A DNA stretch of 64,000 nucleotides. Source: Eopsaltria australis. Lineage: Eukaryota; Chordata; Aves; Passeriformes; Petroicidae. Of the stretch, positions 13,001-26,618 are shown in pieces. Each line of letters starts with the position of its first letter. The first letter of the stretch is position 1. A model generated the notes under the pieces. The model did not search any database and was not told where the DNA came from. It saw nothing but the letters and a program-made list of their open reading frames with translations. A program made the position numbers and the translations under genes. The stretch covers positions 1,488,001-1,552,000 of the forward strand of contig JAVTVJ010000143.1 in assembly GCA_034509425.1 (NCBI GenBank), given 5' to 3'.

Positions 13001-14248
13001 ATCAGCCTGGATCAGGAGTGTAACTACTGCTTTCCCCATTCCCCCTATGCTGACAAGAGCCAGAAATTCACATCAAGCACAGTGACTGTTTCCCTGTAAG
13101 CTCCTGTGTGGGTCACAGACCAGAATCTCCATCTCTGTACAGACAGGGCCCTAGACCTCTAGGCACTAAAAACAACCACAATCTGCTGGGTGCAAAATTA
13201 AACACATAGTTTCAAACTGTGTTTCTCATCTCTGTTCTTTGCTTTCTTACACACGAACAAATTGTATACATAAAAAATAAAACAACCTGTATATAATTGC
13301 TCTGTTTGTCTTCACTTGTACATCCTAGAACAGATTCAGGCTTCCTGGATTTAACCCCAAAAAGGTTTTATAAATATATGATGAAGTCATGCACATAGAT
13401 CAGTCCAGAACATTCAAAGGAACTCTTAAAAATACAATTTTTGTATGCTTTCCTAAATTTAATTAAAAATAAAATAAATGCACATTTTGCTTTTTCTTTA
13501 CAGTAATGAATACACTGGAGGCTTAATGACCTCTGTTATCACTGTGAGAATTTACGTTTAGATAGCAGAGTTATTCTTTTTTCCTCTTCAAAAAGATATT
13601 CACAAACCAGAGGAGGAACTCTTTGAAGTATGCAGTGGGACTTCTTCTACCCACTCTTTATGCATAACTCTTCCAACACAATCTGACTGTGGTGCAGTTT
13701 TCCTGCTGCAGCCCTGGGCAGATGAATGTTGCATCAGTTGGATGTGGTGGATCCCAGAGCCCAGCACCTCCAATCCACTGAAGGGAGTGAGCAGAGATCA
13801 GGAACTCTCCAGGGTCCCCGGGAGCTCTGAGCACCACGGCAGCCTGGCAGCAGCACAGGCAGCTGAAAGCAGAGCTCAGCCTCTCGTGTGATTTGACTGT
13901 GACACAGCACAGACCTCTTCTTGACACATAAACTAAGGTAGCAGCAAAAAAGTGGGGAGGGGATGAATAATTTTGAAAAAGTTTTCCATTTAATTTTCAT
14001 TGTAAATAATTTATTTCAGAGACAAAAGATTGAGACCAAGGTGGAACTTCATGTAAATCACTAAAACTATGACAAAGGAGTCCAAATAAATTATGACAGA
14101 ATGCACACCTAGACAGAGGGATAAAAAGGGCTCGGGAGCAATTTCTAGAAACAATTCTAAGCATCTCTAATGCAAATTTTACAGTTCATGTGTGACAGGC
14201 ACTGCAAAATCTGTGATCATGAACCCAGCAAAGGCAGAAAGCATGCAG
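10063..14248. other. non-coding unique sequence
   Basis: No gene is recognised. The longest open frame in the window is here (12428-12886, +, 152 codons). Its translation has no domain, signal peptide or motif I recognise, and its ends are undefined by splice or promoter signals. The DNA at 13730-13900 is locally GC-richer and open on the minus strand in two frames, again consistent with low stop density. No interspersed repeat is clear. Confidence 0.55.
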
Positions 14249-14362
14249 ACCCTGATCCAGCAAAACATCTAGACATGTTTATGCAGGAACATATGCAAGT
14301 CCATGGCCATGAAACAATTAGAGTGAGCAATTGCCTTAGATCCCTCTGAAGTCAACAGAATG
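14249..14362. repeat. old amniote interspersed repeat, half copy
   Basis: The opening 'ccctgatccagcaaaacat' and the later 'cctctgaagtcaacagaatg' resemble an old palindromic repeat common in reptile and bird genomes, whose ends read approximately 'ccctgat(c/t)cagcaaagca' and whose centre reads 'cccattgaagtcaatgg'. Only the left half to the centre is evident. The family name is not certain to me and no database comparison was made. Confidence 0.45.
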
Positions 14363-17300
14363 CAACAGAGCAACATTAGCTGGGAAGATCTGGGGCAATG
14401 AGCACAAGATACAACTTCTGATTTAATTTCATGAACTGTCTTGCATCTCTTGTGCTGAAGAGACGAAGGAGTGGCATTTGTATGTGTACATCAGATAGAA
14501 GGATGGCTTTGGTTTAAATGAAAGGAATTTCATACTGATCATCCGGGCTCACTTTTTAAAACTCACAGGGATTCTCATAGGACAAGGAGGTGCAGATAAA
14601 TCTAAGAGAGGCAAAGGGAATAGTTTTCCTAGGGGGGAAGGGGAAGAGAAAAAAGCAGCAGCAGCTTGGTCTACATTATTTCTGCTACAAAATGTTTTCT
14701 ACACCATGTTAAATGAACCCCAGCTGTGAAGACAAAACTCTTATGATGTCAGAACAACTCTTCTTTCTACTGTGGCTCCTAACGTGCAAAAAGGTGAGCA
14801 CTACTTTTGTGACAGCAACTTTCTAAAAAGCATTGCTGGATCAAGCACATCTGGATTGCACTGGACCTAAGTGCAGACCTTCTCACACTCAGGCCAGTAT
14901 CTTAATTCTCCCATATTAGTTGTAAGGACATTTCAGAAAACAGGAGCAGAAATAAATGCGTGAGGAGCTCTCTGTCCAGTTCCTGCAATTCCTGTAGGAC
15001 ACAACAATGTCTCAAAAGGATATTTGAAATCTTGGGTTTCTGTATCCTGATCAGCAATTATGATTTGCAACCCCAAATTATTTTTTGCTTGTCCTTAGGC
15101 TATTTGGCAATGAAATATGAGGCAGAAAGACAGAAGCCCAGTTCCCAGGAGCCAGGTTGGTGCTTCAGGGCTGAGGGTAGCAGAAACTAGTTTTGACAGG
15201 TTAGCCATGCAAATATTATGCGCCAGTCATTGAGCAAGTATCTCTTGTCAGTGTCACAGAGACTGACACATTGTGACAACTTTCATACCCAGAGTTAAGC
15301 TAAACTCATTTCAATCATGCTTTAAACCAAACAGAATTAACACCAAAATCCTAACACTTTAGCAAAATAAATACTGTTTAGAGAAGCAAAACATTTGCAA
15401 GCAAATCCAGATAGGCACCGAAGTGTGAATCCCAAAGCTATCTGCTCATTCACACCATGACTCGTGGAGTCATCATCAGCCCAGCACAGCTTTAACCTAC
15501 CTTTCTCTGTGAGAATCCTACCCTGACCAAAGAAAAGTGCAGGTAAAGTGCTGCAGAACTTCAGTGTAGGCAGGACTGGGGTCATTAAATATACACACAG
15601 CACCTAACATAGCACAGCCCTGCTCTCCCCTCACCAACACCGAGACATTGCCATACTATAAAAAACTATTCCAGCAGTCAGCTAGAAACAGTAATAGGAA
15701 TCCTGCAATAAGTACATCAGTTGTTATGCTATAATTAGCCATGTACAGTTTAAATAAAATCCTGATTAATGAACATTTGCCAGAGGACCTCACATTTCAG
15801 TGCTATTCCAGCCAATGCTGAAATCATATAGCTGTTAGATGGAGAATGAAATAGGTCATTTGGGTGACACTTCCTCATAGGGCAGAGCATCATTGTGAAC
15901 AAAAAACCTAAACAGAAACAGTGATTAAAACAGTGATTAAAAATTGTGTACAGAGAGTAGAGACCATGTCTCAGCCTCTCCAGTCTCTACTAGAAGTCCC
16001 TTTCTTTGGGTGGAGTGGTAAGAGGTTCATACCCTGAGCTCTCTGCACTTCTCCAGGTCCTGGCCACAGTGTTTAGACATGGAAATAAACAGCTGTACTT
16101 CTCACAGCCTTACACGCTTCACACACCACGTTTCCAGCAGTGGAAGCACATGCCACTTCTGGAAGGCCCGCATGGAGACTCAAATGGATGCTTTGAAATC
16201 TTTGCCCTTTAGAGGTGAGGCTGAAAGCCACTGTCACTGTTTCACTCTGTCTTAGAGGGCAGATAACCTGCCACAGCCAGAAATCAGGCAGGCTCCCTCC
16301 CTGTGTCTATTAGTGATGGACACTTAACTCCATTTCATTCAAAATGGGGAAAAAACCTGATGCTATGGCTTTCCACTTGAAATGGCAACATGCTGCTTAC
16401 AGCAAAGATGTCAACACCCTCAGCTGTCAGACAGAAATACAAGAAATCCAGAAACAGGCAAGAAAGTTTCCAAAGGAAATATTATTTCTCATTATTATAT
16501 TTATCTTTTATTTACCTTCTAGAGCTAATTGAATTGAATTGGTGGGTTTTTTCCATCCTGAGCTTATTATTAACATACAAGGTATAGTGCGAAGAAGTTT
16601 AAAATAAAGTCTTCACCAAACATGATGGGGAAAAGTCTTCATACCATCAAAGGTTTCCATCTACAGTTGTCCTAGTGGGACATGAGGGAGCCAACAGCAG
16701 TAGGTGCAGTGAAAGCCTGCCTTGACTCATATCTGTTAGTGCAGATAAAACATCCAAGATCCTGTTTATATAGAAAAAAGTTGCCCACAAAACATCACTG
16801 GCAGCAGCAGTCTTATTATTTATATTACAGAGATGAGAGGACAAACCACAAATGCATAAAATATTAGGGCAGACAAGAAAATATTTTACACTCGGTAGTA
16901 AATTCTTCCTAGCTCAACAGCTTAGCTTTTGAACAGGTGTGAGAAGTAGGAAAAAAATCACAAGGAACAGAGATGTATGATAGGCATTACTCAAGGAAAG
17001 AAAGGAGAATGATGAAGGCCAACAATTTCCAGTTACATTAACCCCCTTCTGCTTCAAAGATCTTTATTTTAAACTGTTGAGGTGTATTAGAAAGCTCCAG
17101 CTTGGTTTCCCATTACATTCTCCCTGTGTCATTGCACCTAATAACACCGAAGGCTTTAGAAATGTTTCTGCTTTCATTATTTTCTCCTACTGGATGCCTA
17201 GTTGTTTAATAACTTTATCATTTTACAGTTATTTGTATTCAAAATAATCTGTAAATCAAATTCAAATATAACAGCTCAAAGTGGGGGCAAAGAAATATAA

Positions 17301-18189
17301 TTATTTAGTATGGCCTGGAGTAATAACTCAGCTTAATATGATAGAATTGCCAAAAGAAAATGTAGGTTAAGTAGCAGGAACCATTTCCTAACAGCAAGAT
17401 CTATCAGACTAAAAAAACATCCTCCTTGCAGAAAAGGTGGTATCCTTCTCACTTCCTTTTGAAACAGGACAGATGATGGCAGTGGAGCATCTAACATTAG
17501 GAATCACCTGAGAAAAGAAGATGACCTAGAACAGCTTCCATTCCTATCCTTTTAGAGTGATTCACAACCTGAAGGCTGCAACTCTTGTGGGAATACATTC
17601 TATCCCACCTTAGTCAAATGAAAAGTCAGACAGTCATAGCCCAAGCACTGGTGAACCAACACTTATGGAACCTTAATAAGAAGCTGTATTTTTATTTTGC
17701 TCTTACTGCTCAGGCCATGAAAGGATGGAAGGATCTGAACCAAATTTACGGAAATTGCAGATGTTTACTCATATATTCATCTTAAGCTTGTTTCTAGCTT
17801 CTATGCCAAATAGAGACAAACTTTCTGGTGAGCTCTCCTGAACTGGCGCCCTTCTGTATAAGCAGCTTACAGAATGAACAACTTATGAGCATATACATGC
17901 AACATATGTATATATTAATAAATTATTGCTCAAGATTGCTATTATTATTAAATGATATATCAGTTATTTGCTGTAGATGCCATTTTTGTTTTCCAATTCA
18001 TTGAAGGAGAGTGTCTACCAAAAATATTTTTTCAAACTCCAAGGATTTCATTAATCAAGTAAAACCACATCTAAAATGAAGAATATATTGAAGTAGTCTA
18101 TCAAAACAAAACAATATTTTACTTTGCGTACAAAACTATTTAAACTCTTCAACAGATTTTAACTAATTCCAGAACAGCCACATGAATTT
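14363..18189. other. non-coding unique sequence
   Basis: No gene or convincing repeat is seen. Open frames of 60-88 codons occur in several frames without known motifs. A direct duplication 'aacagtgattaaa' appears around 15916-15942. Nothing else stands out. Confidence 0.6.
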
Positions 18190-18300
18190 TCACCCTCATT
18201 TCACAGGTGAAAACACTCAGGCTCACAAAGATTAGATGATTTGCCCAAGCCCATACTCTAAAGCTAGCAACAAAGATTCATGTGTAGTTAGGAGCACACC
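18190..18300 (-). repeat. MIR/L2-type relic, antisense
   Basis: The words 'atttcacaggtgaaaacact', 'ggctcacaaagatta' and 'gatgatttgcccaagccca' match the usual antisense reading of a MIR-type SINE (fragment 'tttacagatgaggaaactga' followed by 'gacttgcccaaggtcac'). The copy is diverged and truncated. A second antisense copy lies about 120 bp downstream. Confidence 0.6.
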
Positions 18301-18420
18301 TAATTTATTTCTATCTATGTTTTTATTACACTCAGGAGCCTGCTATTTCAGTTCCTTACAGTACTCACAATCAATAAATCCTCGTATTTTTCCCGTCAGA
18401 AGGGATTTGTGACTTTCACC

Positions 18421-18545
18421 ATTACAGAAGCCGAGAAATGAAGACACAGAGGAATACGCTAACTTGGCCAAATCAACTTGCCCAGGGGAGGCAATGCTCA
18501 AGGCAAGAAGAGAATCTGCACCCCTGGAGTCCCTGCTCTTACCTT
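18421..18545 (-). repeat. MIR-type SINE relic, antisense
   Basis: The signature runs 'ttacagaagccgagaaatga', 'agacacagaggaa', 'caacttgcccagggg', 'caatgctcaaggc' and 'tggagtccctgctctta'. This is the antisense order of tail, core and tRNA-like head in MIR-type SINEs. It is better preserved than the copy at 18190-18300 and in the same orientation. Whether the two are independent insertions or one locus disrupted by unique sequence cannot be settled by eye. Confidence 0.65.
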
Positions 18546-21500
18546 CATAGTCCTCCTTTCCTATGAGATTTCCTTCTTTCTTTTTCTCTCCCTTTCTTTT
18601 TCTGTCTTAAATGGGTCAGTCTACAAGTCAACGAGATTTTCTTGGAGATTCTCTAACAGTACTTTTCACCAAAAAGGCGTCAATATGCACAACAGGAATG
18701 AAGCCAGCTTAGCTGATAAAATTGTGCAAAAATGGTCCTGATTCAAGAATTAACACCACCAGAAAAGGCGGGGGGGAGAGGATGCTGAAATACAGCTGAA
18801 ATACAATTCCACAGGATATCAGCGGAACAAACTAACTTATGCTAAAGTTTTTCCTCTTATCTCTGTAATATACCAGATTATTTTCTGTTGTTAACAGCCA
18901 TGCTTTTTAGTTACTGAATTCCTTTGAAGCAGCAGGGACGGGTAAGTGGTAATTCAAGATGTGTTTCCAAGTAGTTTATTTAAGCCTGTCATTCCACATG
19001 GCCACTTTCTACAGTTCAAGAGGAAATGAAACCTGGGCTACCAAGTTTTGCATGACTCGTGCATCACAAAACATTACCTGTACAACAAACCCCTTCATCT
19101 AGTTGACTCACATTCCTACAGCTTCTCTTTATTTGTCTTTAGGGTAAGAAGAGAAAACTGACAATGCAGACTTGGGGAGATCTCTGCTCACTACTGCAGA
19201 GTGCCTCAGACACCACTTCCCACCCTCTGGGAACTAAAGTATGGAGCAAGAAAATTACTACACAGTATTGAAACTCTTTTTTTTTTTTTCCTAAGCCTAT
19301 TACTTCAGCAAATAGCTCACAGAACACCAAACTGTTTGATGTTTTAATGTTGCAATATATATCCTATGGCATGAGCTGGGTCTAGGGAAGCAGTTACAGC
19401 TTCACTCGGCACAGTAATGAACCTTAAGTAAGTTCATGCTGTAATGATGGCGCAGGAATAGCATTAAGATGTGGCCAGAGGTGCGTTTTCCTAACTGCTG
19501 ATGAAGAGAGAAAGGCAGGCCTGCAGCCAGCTTCTGGAAATGCCCACAGGGACAGCCATACATCACATTCTCAGAAGCATCTGTAGTCAGGTTACACCAC
19601 ACACAGCTAGCACTGCAGGAATGAACCACCCTCCCTCTCACTCTGCTCTTTGAACACATCCCTCCTGGTCCTCTGATTCACATTCTTGGCTTGGGGAAAG
19701 GCAAGGAACTGCTGCTTCACTGCCGTTTTAAACCTTGTGCCATCACAAGCATTTCACAAAGCTGTAGGTGACAATGAGGCTGCAGTGAAGTGGCCCCTGA
19801 AATCTCAAGGCACATTTCCAAGTCATAGCTTGCTCTATGATCTGGTCCCTCCCAATTCTCACAGTTCATTATACAACAGGCCACTCAGTAGTCAGCATCC
19901 ACAACAGCACATCTATCCAAACCCCCATTCCTGATTTAACCAGTGTAAGTTGTGCAGCTACAGACTAGCACCAGTTATCAGCTGGTACAACACTCCTAAA
20001 TGAGTATTTAGCATCACCAACAGGCAAAACTCACTGCTATGTTTTGCATGAGGAAAGACAGATGAAGGAACAGCACCTGCAATAGAAATGGACTTCAGAA
20101 AACTGATTTATAAATCAGTATTTAAAATACATGTGGATTGTTTGGTTTTTTTTTTTTCATGCTGGTACAATGGCAAATTGGTGTAGGGATGAGAATTTGG
20201 AGATGTCTTAGCAATAAAGTAAAAGATTTGGTATGCTGTACTGGCAATTCTGATCTTGGTGTAAAAATACTAATTGCACCTTTCAGAACCTGTACATGGT
20301 AAACTTTCAGCCATAGGCGTTACAGTTTCCCTGATTAAGAAAAAAACAAACAACAAAGCCTAACATCAACACATTGCACTGGTTTAATATCCTCCTTCGA
20401 AACAGAAGCTTTAGCTATTCTTTTTCTTTCCACTTCTGCTCCCCGCCTCCCCCCCCTCCCCCGCCAGTCTACTGCTATTTGGCCAAAAATGAACCAATTT
20501 CTTTTAATCACTGGCATAGATGGAATAATAATCCATATCAAAAATTACTTCCTTGATTGGTAGCTAAGCTGCTCTGATGCTACAAGTCTCTGTTGGAGGT
20601 TAGTACCTGCCCTAAATGTGTACTACAGATGAGAGCAAGATACTGAACTCTTTTACTGCTCTGACACCTGATGGGCTGAGACTCACTTGCGACATTAGGG
20701 TTTTGTATGTAATGCAATATTTTTATTGCACATTTCCAAGCCACAGAACAATTTAGCCATAAAACTGTCATGATACAAAACCTGTATTTTTAAAATTGCT
20801 TTCTGCTACAACCATCACATCACATTACCAAAATGGAAAAACTATCAACATTAAACTACGCTTTACCATTTACTTGCTGCTAGCTGATTATTTATCATCT
20901 TGCCCTCAACTTAGACAATGAAAGTATGCAGACACAGTCATGTTTATATCACACTAAATTTTAAGCATTGTTCTGTATCCCCAGTTTTACAGAGACAGAC
21001 TAAAATCTTCCAAATTTTTCCAGTTGTGAATAATCACCACCCATTTCTACAGGCATGAAAAAATACATCCAAGGCTACTCTGCAGATTTATTTAAATATT
21101 TACTATGAAAGGCAAATCCAATCTTGCATTTAAATGCAAAACAAAAAGTCTGATGGAATAGGGCTTTGAAGATCTCTGTTTACTTTCTACAACAATACAG
21201 CCAAGTGGGTAATTTTGCAGTGCTTCAGTCTCCCATTTACACAGAGAGTCATGTTTCTTTTCTCACCTTCCCTCTCATTTTATATTAAATGGTCCTGGCT
21301 GGGCATCTCCAGAATCTGTGTCTTGTAAATGTCTGAACAGCTATAAACACCTTTTCTGACATAAGCCTGAATGTGCTTTGAAAAACAATCCTCCGTAAAA
21401 TGTATTCTGTAACTTTATTTCCCTAAAACACATAGAGGAAACAAACTCTCACAAAATCCTAAGCAAAAAGTTGTCAACTTAGTTATCAACTTAAACACCA

Positions 21501-22678
21501 CTTGTCTTCCCCTCTCATGTTACCAGACTCTCTAGCTGTCCTGTCATGGTCCCAATGTCAAACTAATACTGCAAATATCAGGATTTGAAGTAAAACAAGA
21601 CATTTTCTATGCTTTTTTATTTGCCCTTAATTGTCTGTACCTTCCAAGCTTGAAAGCTGATGTCTAAAATTGAGGGAGAATAAAACTGTACTTGTGACAT
21701 TGGTCAGATTGGTGATTTGTTTAAATCACTGTCGTTGCAGAACAAAACAGTTATCCTATGGTATATTAGCATCTATAATCTAAAATCAGGAATTTTGCTT
21801 TCACTGAAGGGAAAACAGTTTTCCAGCATCTGAAAAATAAATAGAAATAGGAAACACTATTTCACCTTTTTGTTGAGAAGAATAATAAAATTCTAGGGCA
21901 TCAAAGTGTTTGTGCTGGAGTGGTTGAAGCCACAGAAACTATATATTCTGAATTACAATGTCAAATCAAGCGTAACTGTAATGAAAACCTGTAATAATTA
22001 GATTTGTTCAATCCAGAAAAGATAAAAATGGTAAAGCGTGATTTGGACAGAGAAAAATTCTGAAAGGTAACCAAGAAAATAAAATCAAATGAAGGATTAT
22101 TCTCATTCATAAAGAATCTATTCCAGCAAGAAATTGAACCATGACTCATGAATCCAAAAGTGGTAAGGGGACCTATTGAACTAAGAAAAATGGGCTTTTT
22201 TTTCCTGGTAAGAGATTTCTCCGAGACCTGCAAACCAGAGAGTAGGAACAAAAGCTACATATACAAACGGACTCCTTTCAAAACCTTACAGATTGCTTAT
22301 GCAAGTAGTGTCTGGACCAAACACTGCTTTTTTTTGTTACTAACAGAAGCCAGAGATGCTCAAACCACAATCTCATTCTGTCACACTCCTCTGCTCTTGC
22401 CTTTCACTTGGAGCAGCCCACATCTCTCAAGCACTGACATCCATCAGACAACAGATTAGTGGTAGAGCCCAACCTCTAAAGTGCAGCCACAGTGCTTTTA
22501 AGTAGTAAGACAAAGCAGATCTGTATGTATGTAATCTGGCTGCACGAAGTTCTTTGATTTGAAATTCTGTTAGGTCAAGCTATTCTACCCTTCTCCATCA
22601 GCTCGTTGCCTCTTTTGATTTACTCAGTGACAAACTTATGAAAAAGGCAAAATTTTGTCAGGTTTTGGTAGGTACTAA
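18546..22678. other. non-coding with simple tracts
   Basis: No gene is seen. Simple tracts include T13 (19277-19289), a T run near 20147-20158 and a pyrimidine tract at 20432-20467. Open frames up to 103 codons (22148-22459, +) carry no identifiable domain. Confidence 0.6.
20432..20467. repeat. C-rich polypyrimidine tract
   Basis: A C/T tract including eight consecutive C residues followed by another C5 block. Its translation gives a proline run, but it is simple sequence, not a coding exon. Mirror-like pyrimidine tracts of this kind can adopt triplex DNA; that is family-level knowledge, not shown here. Confidence 0.8.
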
Positions 22679-22705
22679 GACCTCATTCAGCAAAACACTT
22701 TGATA
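22679..22705. repeat. small relic of old amniote repeat
   Basis: 'cctcattcagcaaaacactt' resembles the terminal segment of the same old palindromic repeat proposed at 14249-14362. Only about 25 bases match, so this could be coincidence. Confidence 0.25.
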
Positions 22706-25700
22706 CCGACACAGACCTACAGCCTATACTTAGTTTTCTTTTAACTGAGTATCTCAAACATTACAGGAAATAACTGATAGAGAACTACACCAGGTCTTTC
22801 ACATATATCCTCCAGTCTGAGAAATTGCTCCATCCCAAAGATGAGGGTGGCAAGCACACATGGGCACAGGACTTCCTATGCACTCTTAACTCCTATTCTC
22901 TTATGGCTCAGCAGTTGAAGGAACTTCCACACACAGGCAAAATCTCGACACAAAAGGCTGGACTGCAGGCAGTGCAGGGGAACTCCTTACTCATTGCTCT
23001 GTGTGTTTAAGGCTGCGGAGCACCAGGTAAGATCTGACTCTTAACAATTTTTAAACATATTAACAGAAAGGAAAGATGCCCATCTTCCTTCAGAATTATA
23101 ATCACATTCCTGTTAAAATTACAATTCTGACATTTTCTGTGTTAGTCAAACCCTTTCACAGGAAAGAAAAACACCATTGCTGTTTTAAAGAAAAAGAGCT
23201 TGTCACCCATTCAGACTTCTTGGTAGAAAGCAAATAGGGAGATTTTATTGTGAAAGGTATCATTCTGAGGAAGTTTTAAATGAAAGAGAATACAAACTTG
23301 CCAATGGAAATGCCATCTTAACCTTAAATGCATTGGTACAGCGAGATCATAATGAAATGATAATGTGGCTGCTGACTGAGGAGAGAAAGAGGATTGAGTC
23401 AGGTAGAACTGACATGCAGAACAAGTCATTTCTTTGCTATTCACTGATTTGAAAAAAACACCAAAAGTATTATTTCCCCACATGAGAGAATTTTATCCCC
23501 ACATAATAAATTTCAAAAGGAAAATGTCAATAGTACAAGTATTTAAAAAGAAAATATAAAGAATATATTTTAAAAGAATGAGATCAAATGCTCATATGGT
23601 GTGTTGGTAAGAGCAGGAACCATGGAGATTTACTGTTTGCTCACAGGCTGGATGTAGCACATTAACAACACTCACTATTTTGGATCCAGAACTGTTGGCA
23701 TGCCAATATTAATATGGTAAAACCCAGCAGGATATAGACACTGTCATTAGCACTATTATACATGCTACATGCACTAAGAAAGAATTGTTCCTTTCTCCAA
23801 AGTAAAGCTGCCTTTGCTCACCATAGAGCTCTGTGACACAATTCCAAGTTTGGTTTTTTTAAGTCCTCCTTCCTCATATTAAAAGATTTTGGTTCCTAGT
23901 GCTTTGGGTCTGTATCTTATTGCACTTCTTTTTTCTTTTATTCATTTGGAATATTTTTTTCTTCATAGGTTTTTTGGGGGGTTATGTTAGGTTTCTTTGT
24001 TTGATTGTTTCTATTAAATTAGGAGTAACAGTTGATGCTGGGAAGTAGCAAAGAGAACTTAATGGAAATAAGAAATAACATAATAAGGAAGCAGTGATTG
24101 CTGTTAATACAGATTTCCATTGTCAAAGACACTTCCAGAGAGCTTTAAAAATACTTTCCTCACTTGAAAAAGGACCCAAAATATACCTCTTGACAATATT
24201 TGTACAGTTTTGTAAGTGAAAGAAGAGAGTGTGCAGTGTCATAACCCTCCTGCAATTCTGCTTTAACAAACACTCTCACTCCTCCAATCTGCCCTCCTGC
24301 AGCCAGGAATCCTGACTTGCATTGCAGCTGAACCCTCAGGAACTCCCATCAGCGCAGGCCGTTTGCTGTATAAACACTCTTGATTATTTACCAAAAAATT
24401 CCAATTGAAACAATAGTGTGCTTGCAGACCACAGGGAGCAGAGAAAAGTCAAATGGACTGTGGTGGGTCAACCTGCTCTGAGATGGTGGGAGGAGAAGGG
24501 AATTGCAGAGGAACCCAGGGACTGTGGCACTCAGGCAAAGTGCAGGCTCACATCCACAGCAGCACAGACCAGCACTGCAGACCTATTGAACTGCAAACAC
24601 CTTTTTCTTCTGACTCAGAGGAACTTGAAACTGCTTTGTACTAAACTGAAGAAGGCCTTAGCAGAAGGTTTTGAATTATTTCACAGTCACATAAAGCTAT
24701 TGCAAGCATGTCTGCTGTCCTGCACCATTTCAGAGCACTCAGAGAGCTCGGGTAAGCGGAGGTTACCAATGGCATTTACTGGATGCTGTTTCCACGTGGG
24801 TGCCCACTGACAAACCCAGTGGTCAAAGCTAGTTTTCTTTTCAGCTCTTGGTGAGAAGAGTCATGGTGCCTTCCCTGCTTTTTCCTGGATCTGCATAACC
24901 TTTCCTTGATCCTGAATAACCTTCTTCTGTGTACTCCTCCACTAATATTTTTCCAAAGGCTTTTCTCAGTGGGTTTCCATTACTAAAATAGGATGCTTTA
25001 AAAATCTGGATAGAGTCCCTTCACTACAGGTAACATTTCAGTGCCCCTCTAGCCTTCACATCAGAGGAAAAGAACCTGAAACAAACACACAACTTCTAGA
25101 TTGCATCAGTATTGAAAAGAAGAAATCAAGACATTTTAGCTCAAGCAAAGCATCAGAAAAAAACTGTCTGAGAAGATACTTTAGAATATTTTATTAAGGA
25201 CATCATGATCTCTCTATTTTTAGGATACTTAACACACAAGTTTCCCTCAAAATGATTTTGCATATTTTCAAACTTCAATAGATTTAATAGGTTAATATTA
25301 TAGATGAGCAATAAAGAAATAAGAGTGAATAGATGAGTAAAGATTATGTTCAAAATCACGTAAGGAGAGTTTCTAAGATTTTAGATTAGTTTTCCAATAG
25401 CACTATTGTGGGCAAACAACTAAATAGGCAAACAAATGTCCAGCTCAAGCTCGAGAAGGTTTTGGAAAAAGATTAGCTGGCATTGCTGTCTGAAGGAAAG
25501 TCCTTCCAATGTCTTGTTTTAAGCTATGATAGTGTCATGACTGTGGAATCCTGTAAAAAGAGTAAAGTTGAAAACACAGTTCTCTCCTTGCTCTGCAAGG
25601 GCTCTATTGCAAAAATTCTAGAGGAATTTTTGTGATAACCAGAACCCAGGTTTAATTCTCTCCCGATGCTGACATTCATCCAAGACAGGGATTTTCTAGA

Positions 25701-26570
25701 TTTCTGCTGGAAGCCATCAAAACAAACATCTTTGCATATTATCTACCTATCTATTCAGCTATTTAGAGCTTAAAACACGTTGGGTCTGCCTTGTTAAGTG
25801 TGAAGGACAAGACATACATTACAGTCAGTGAAAAAAGGATGTCTGTCAGGAAAATCCTAGAGCATCCATAATTTATATCAGAATAAAGATTTGAAGAGAG
25901 ATAGACACAAAGAAAACCCACCCAAAAGAGGTAAGAGATTTCTGGTCCTCTCAGCTCCATGCACAGACAGAAGACAGTGGTCAGCACCATATGAGAGCAC
26001 AGTGCTGGCTCAGGGATGAATCACCAGTTACCCCCAGGCTTCAAACCAGTGTGAAGAGAAACTTCATGTAAAGGCTGCTGATTATAAACTCATTTGCAAA
26101 CACAATTGTTTGATGCCAAAATCATTAACGTGTCCTAAAATCCAAATCACTGGGCCCTTAGGAAAAAAACACATAAAGCTGGGATTCAGTACTATTATGA
26201 CTATTTTGTTTAACTTGCTTGACACACACATCTCTCTTCCCTAGGCAACAAGGGCTGAGATAGCAAGCACTGTTATTTTTACATGTATTTTGCTTGACTG
26301 TGGAAAAATAATTTTTTCGTGTATTTTCTGCTGTAAAGGAAAGAACTGAAAGCTACAGAGAAAGAAAATTCCCAGTCCATCAGTCTTCTTAGCTAGTTAT
26401 TGTAAAGTCCAGCTTCCAAAATTAGGAAGTAAAAGGTCAAAAACTGGAACCTTAATTTTGAACATCACAGCTTCACAATAACTGACTGAGGTAAATGATT
26501 CAGACTTGAGTCCTCATTAACAGGAGATGAGAGCAAGGGAGAGTGTGAAAAATCCACCTGACCTTGTACT
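22706..26570. other. non-coding unique sequence
   Basis: No gene is seen. The frame at 24418-24810 (+, 130 codons) is the longest; it lies in a GC-richer patch and matches no family I know. An imperfect inverted repeat pairs 23091-23102 with 23118-23129 (one mismatch). No interspersed repeat was recognised. Confidence 0.55.
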
Positions 26571-26618
26571 AAAATATATATACTATATATACTATATATA
26601 TAACATATATACTAACAT
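26571..26618. repeat. AT-rich imperfect microsatellite
   Basis: Interleaved 'atatatac' and 'tatatataac' units over about 48 bases. The tract is partly self-complementary and could form a weak hairpin. It is simple-sequence DNA with no other significance evident. Confidence 0.85.

Noticed and set aside
20374..20556. Open frame with a run of eight prolines
   Set aside because: The proline run is the translation of a C-rich simple tract, not a protein domain.
24418..24810. 130-codon plus-strand frame in a GC-richer patch, with 'ctgtggtgggtcaacc' recalling an avian ERVL LTR start
   Set aside because: The LTR-like similarity stops after about 16 bases and the translation has no known motif.
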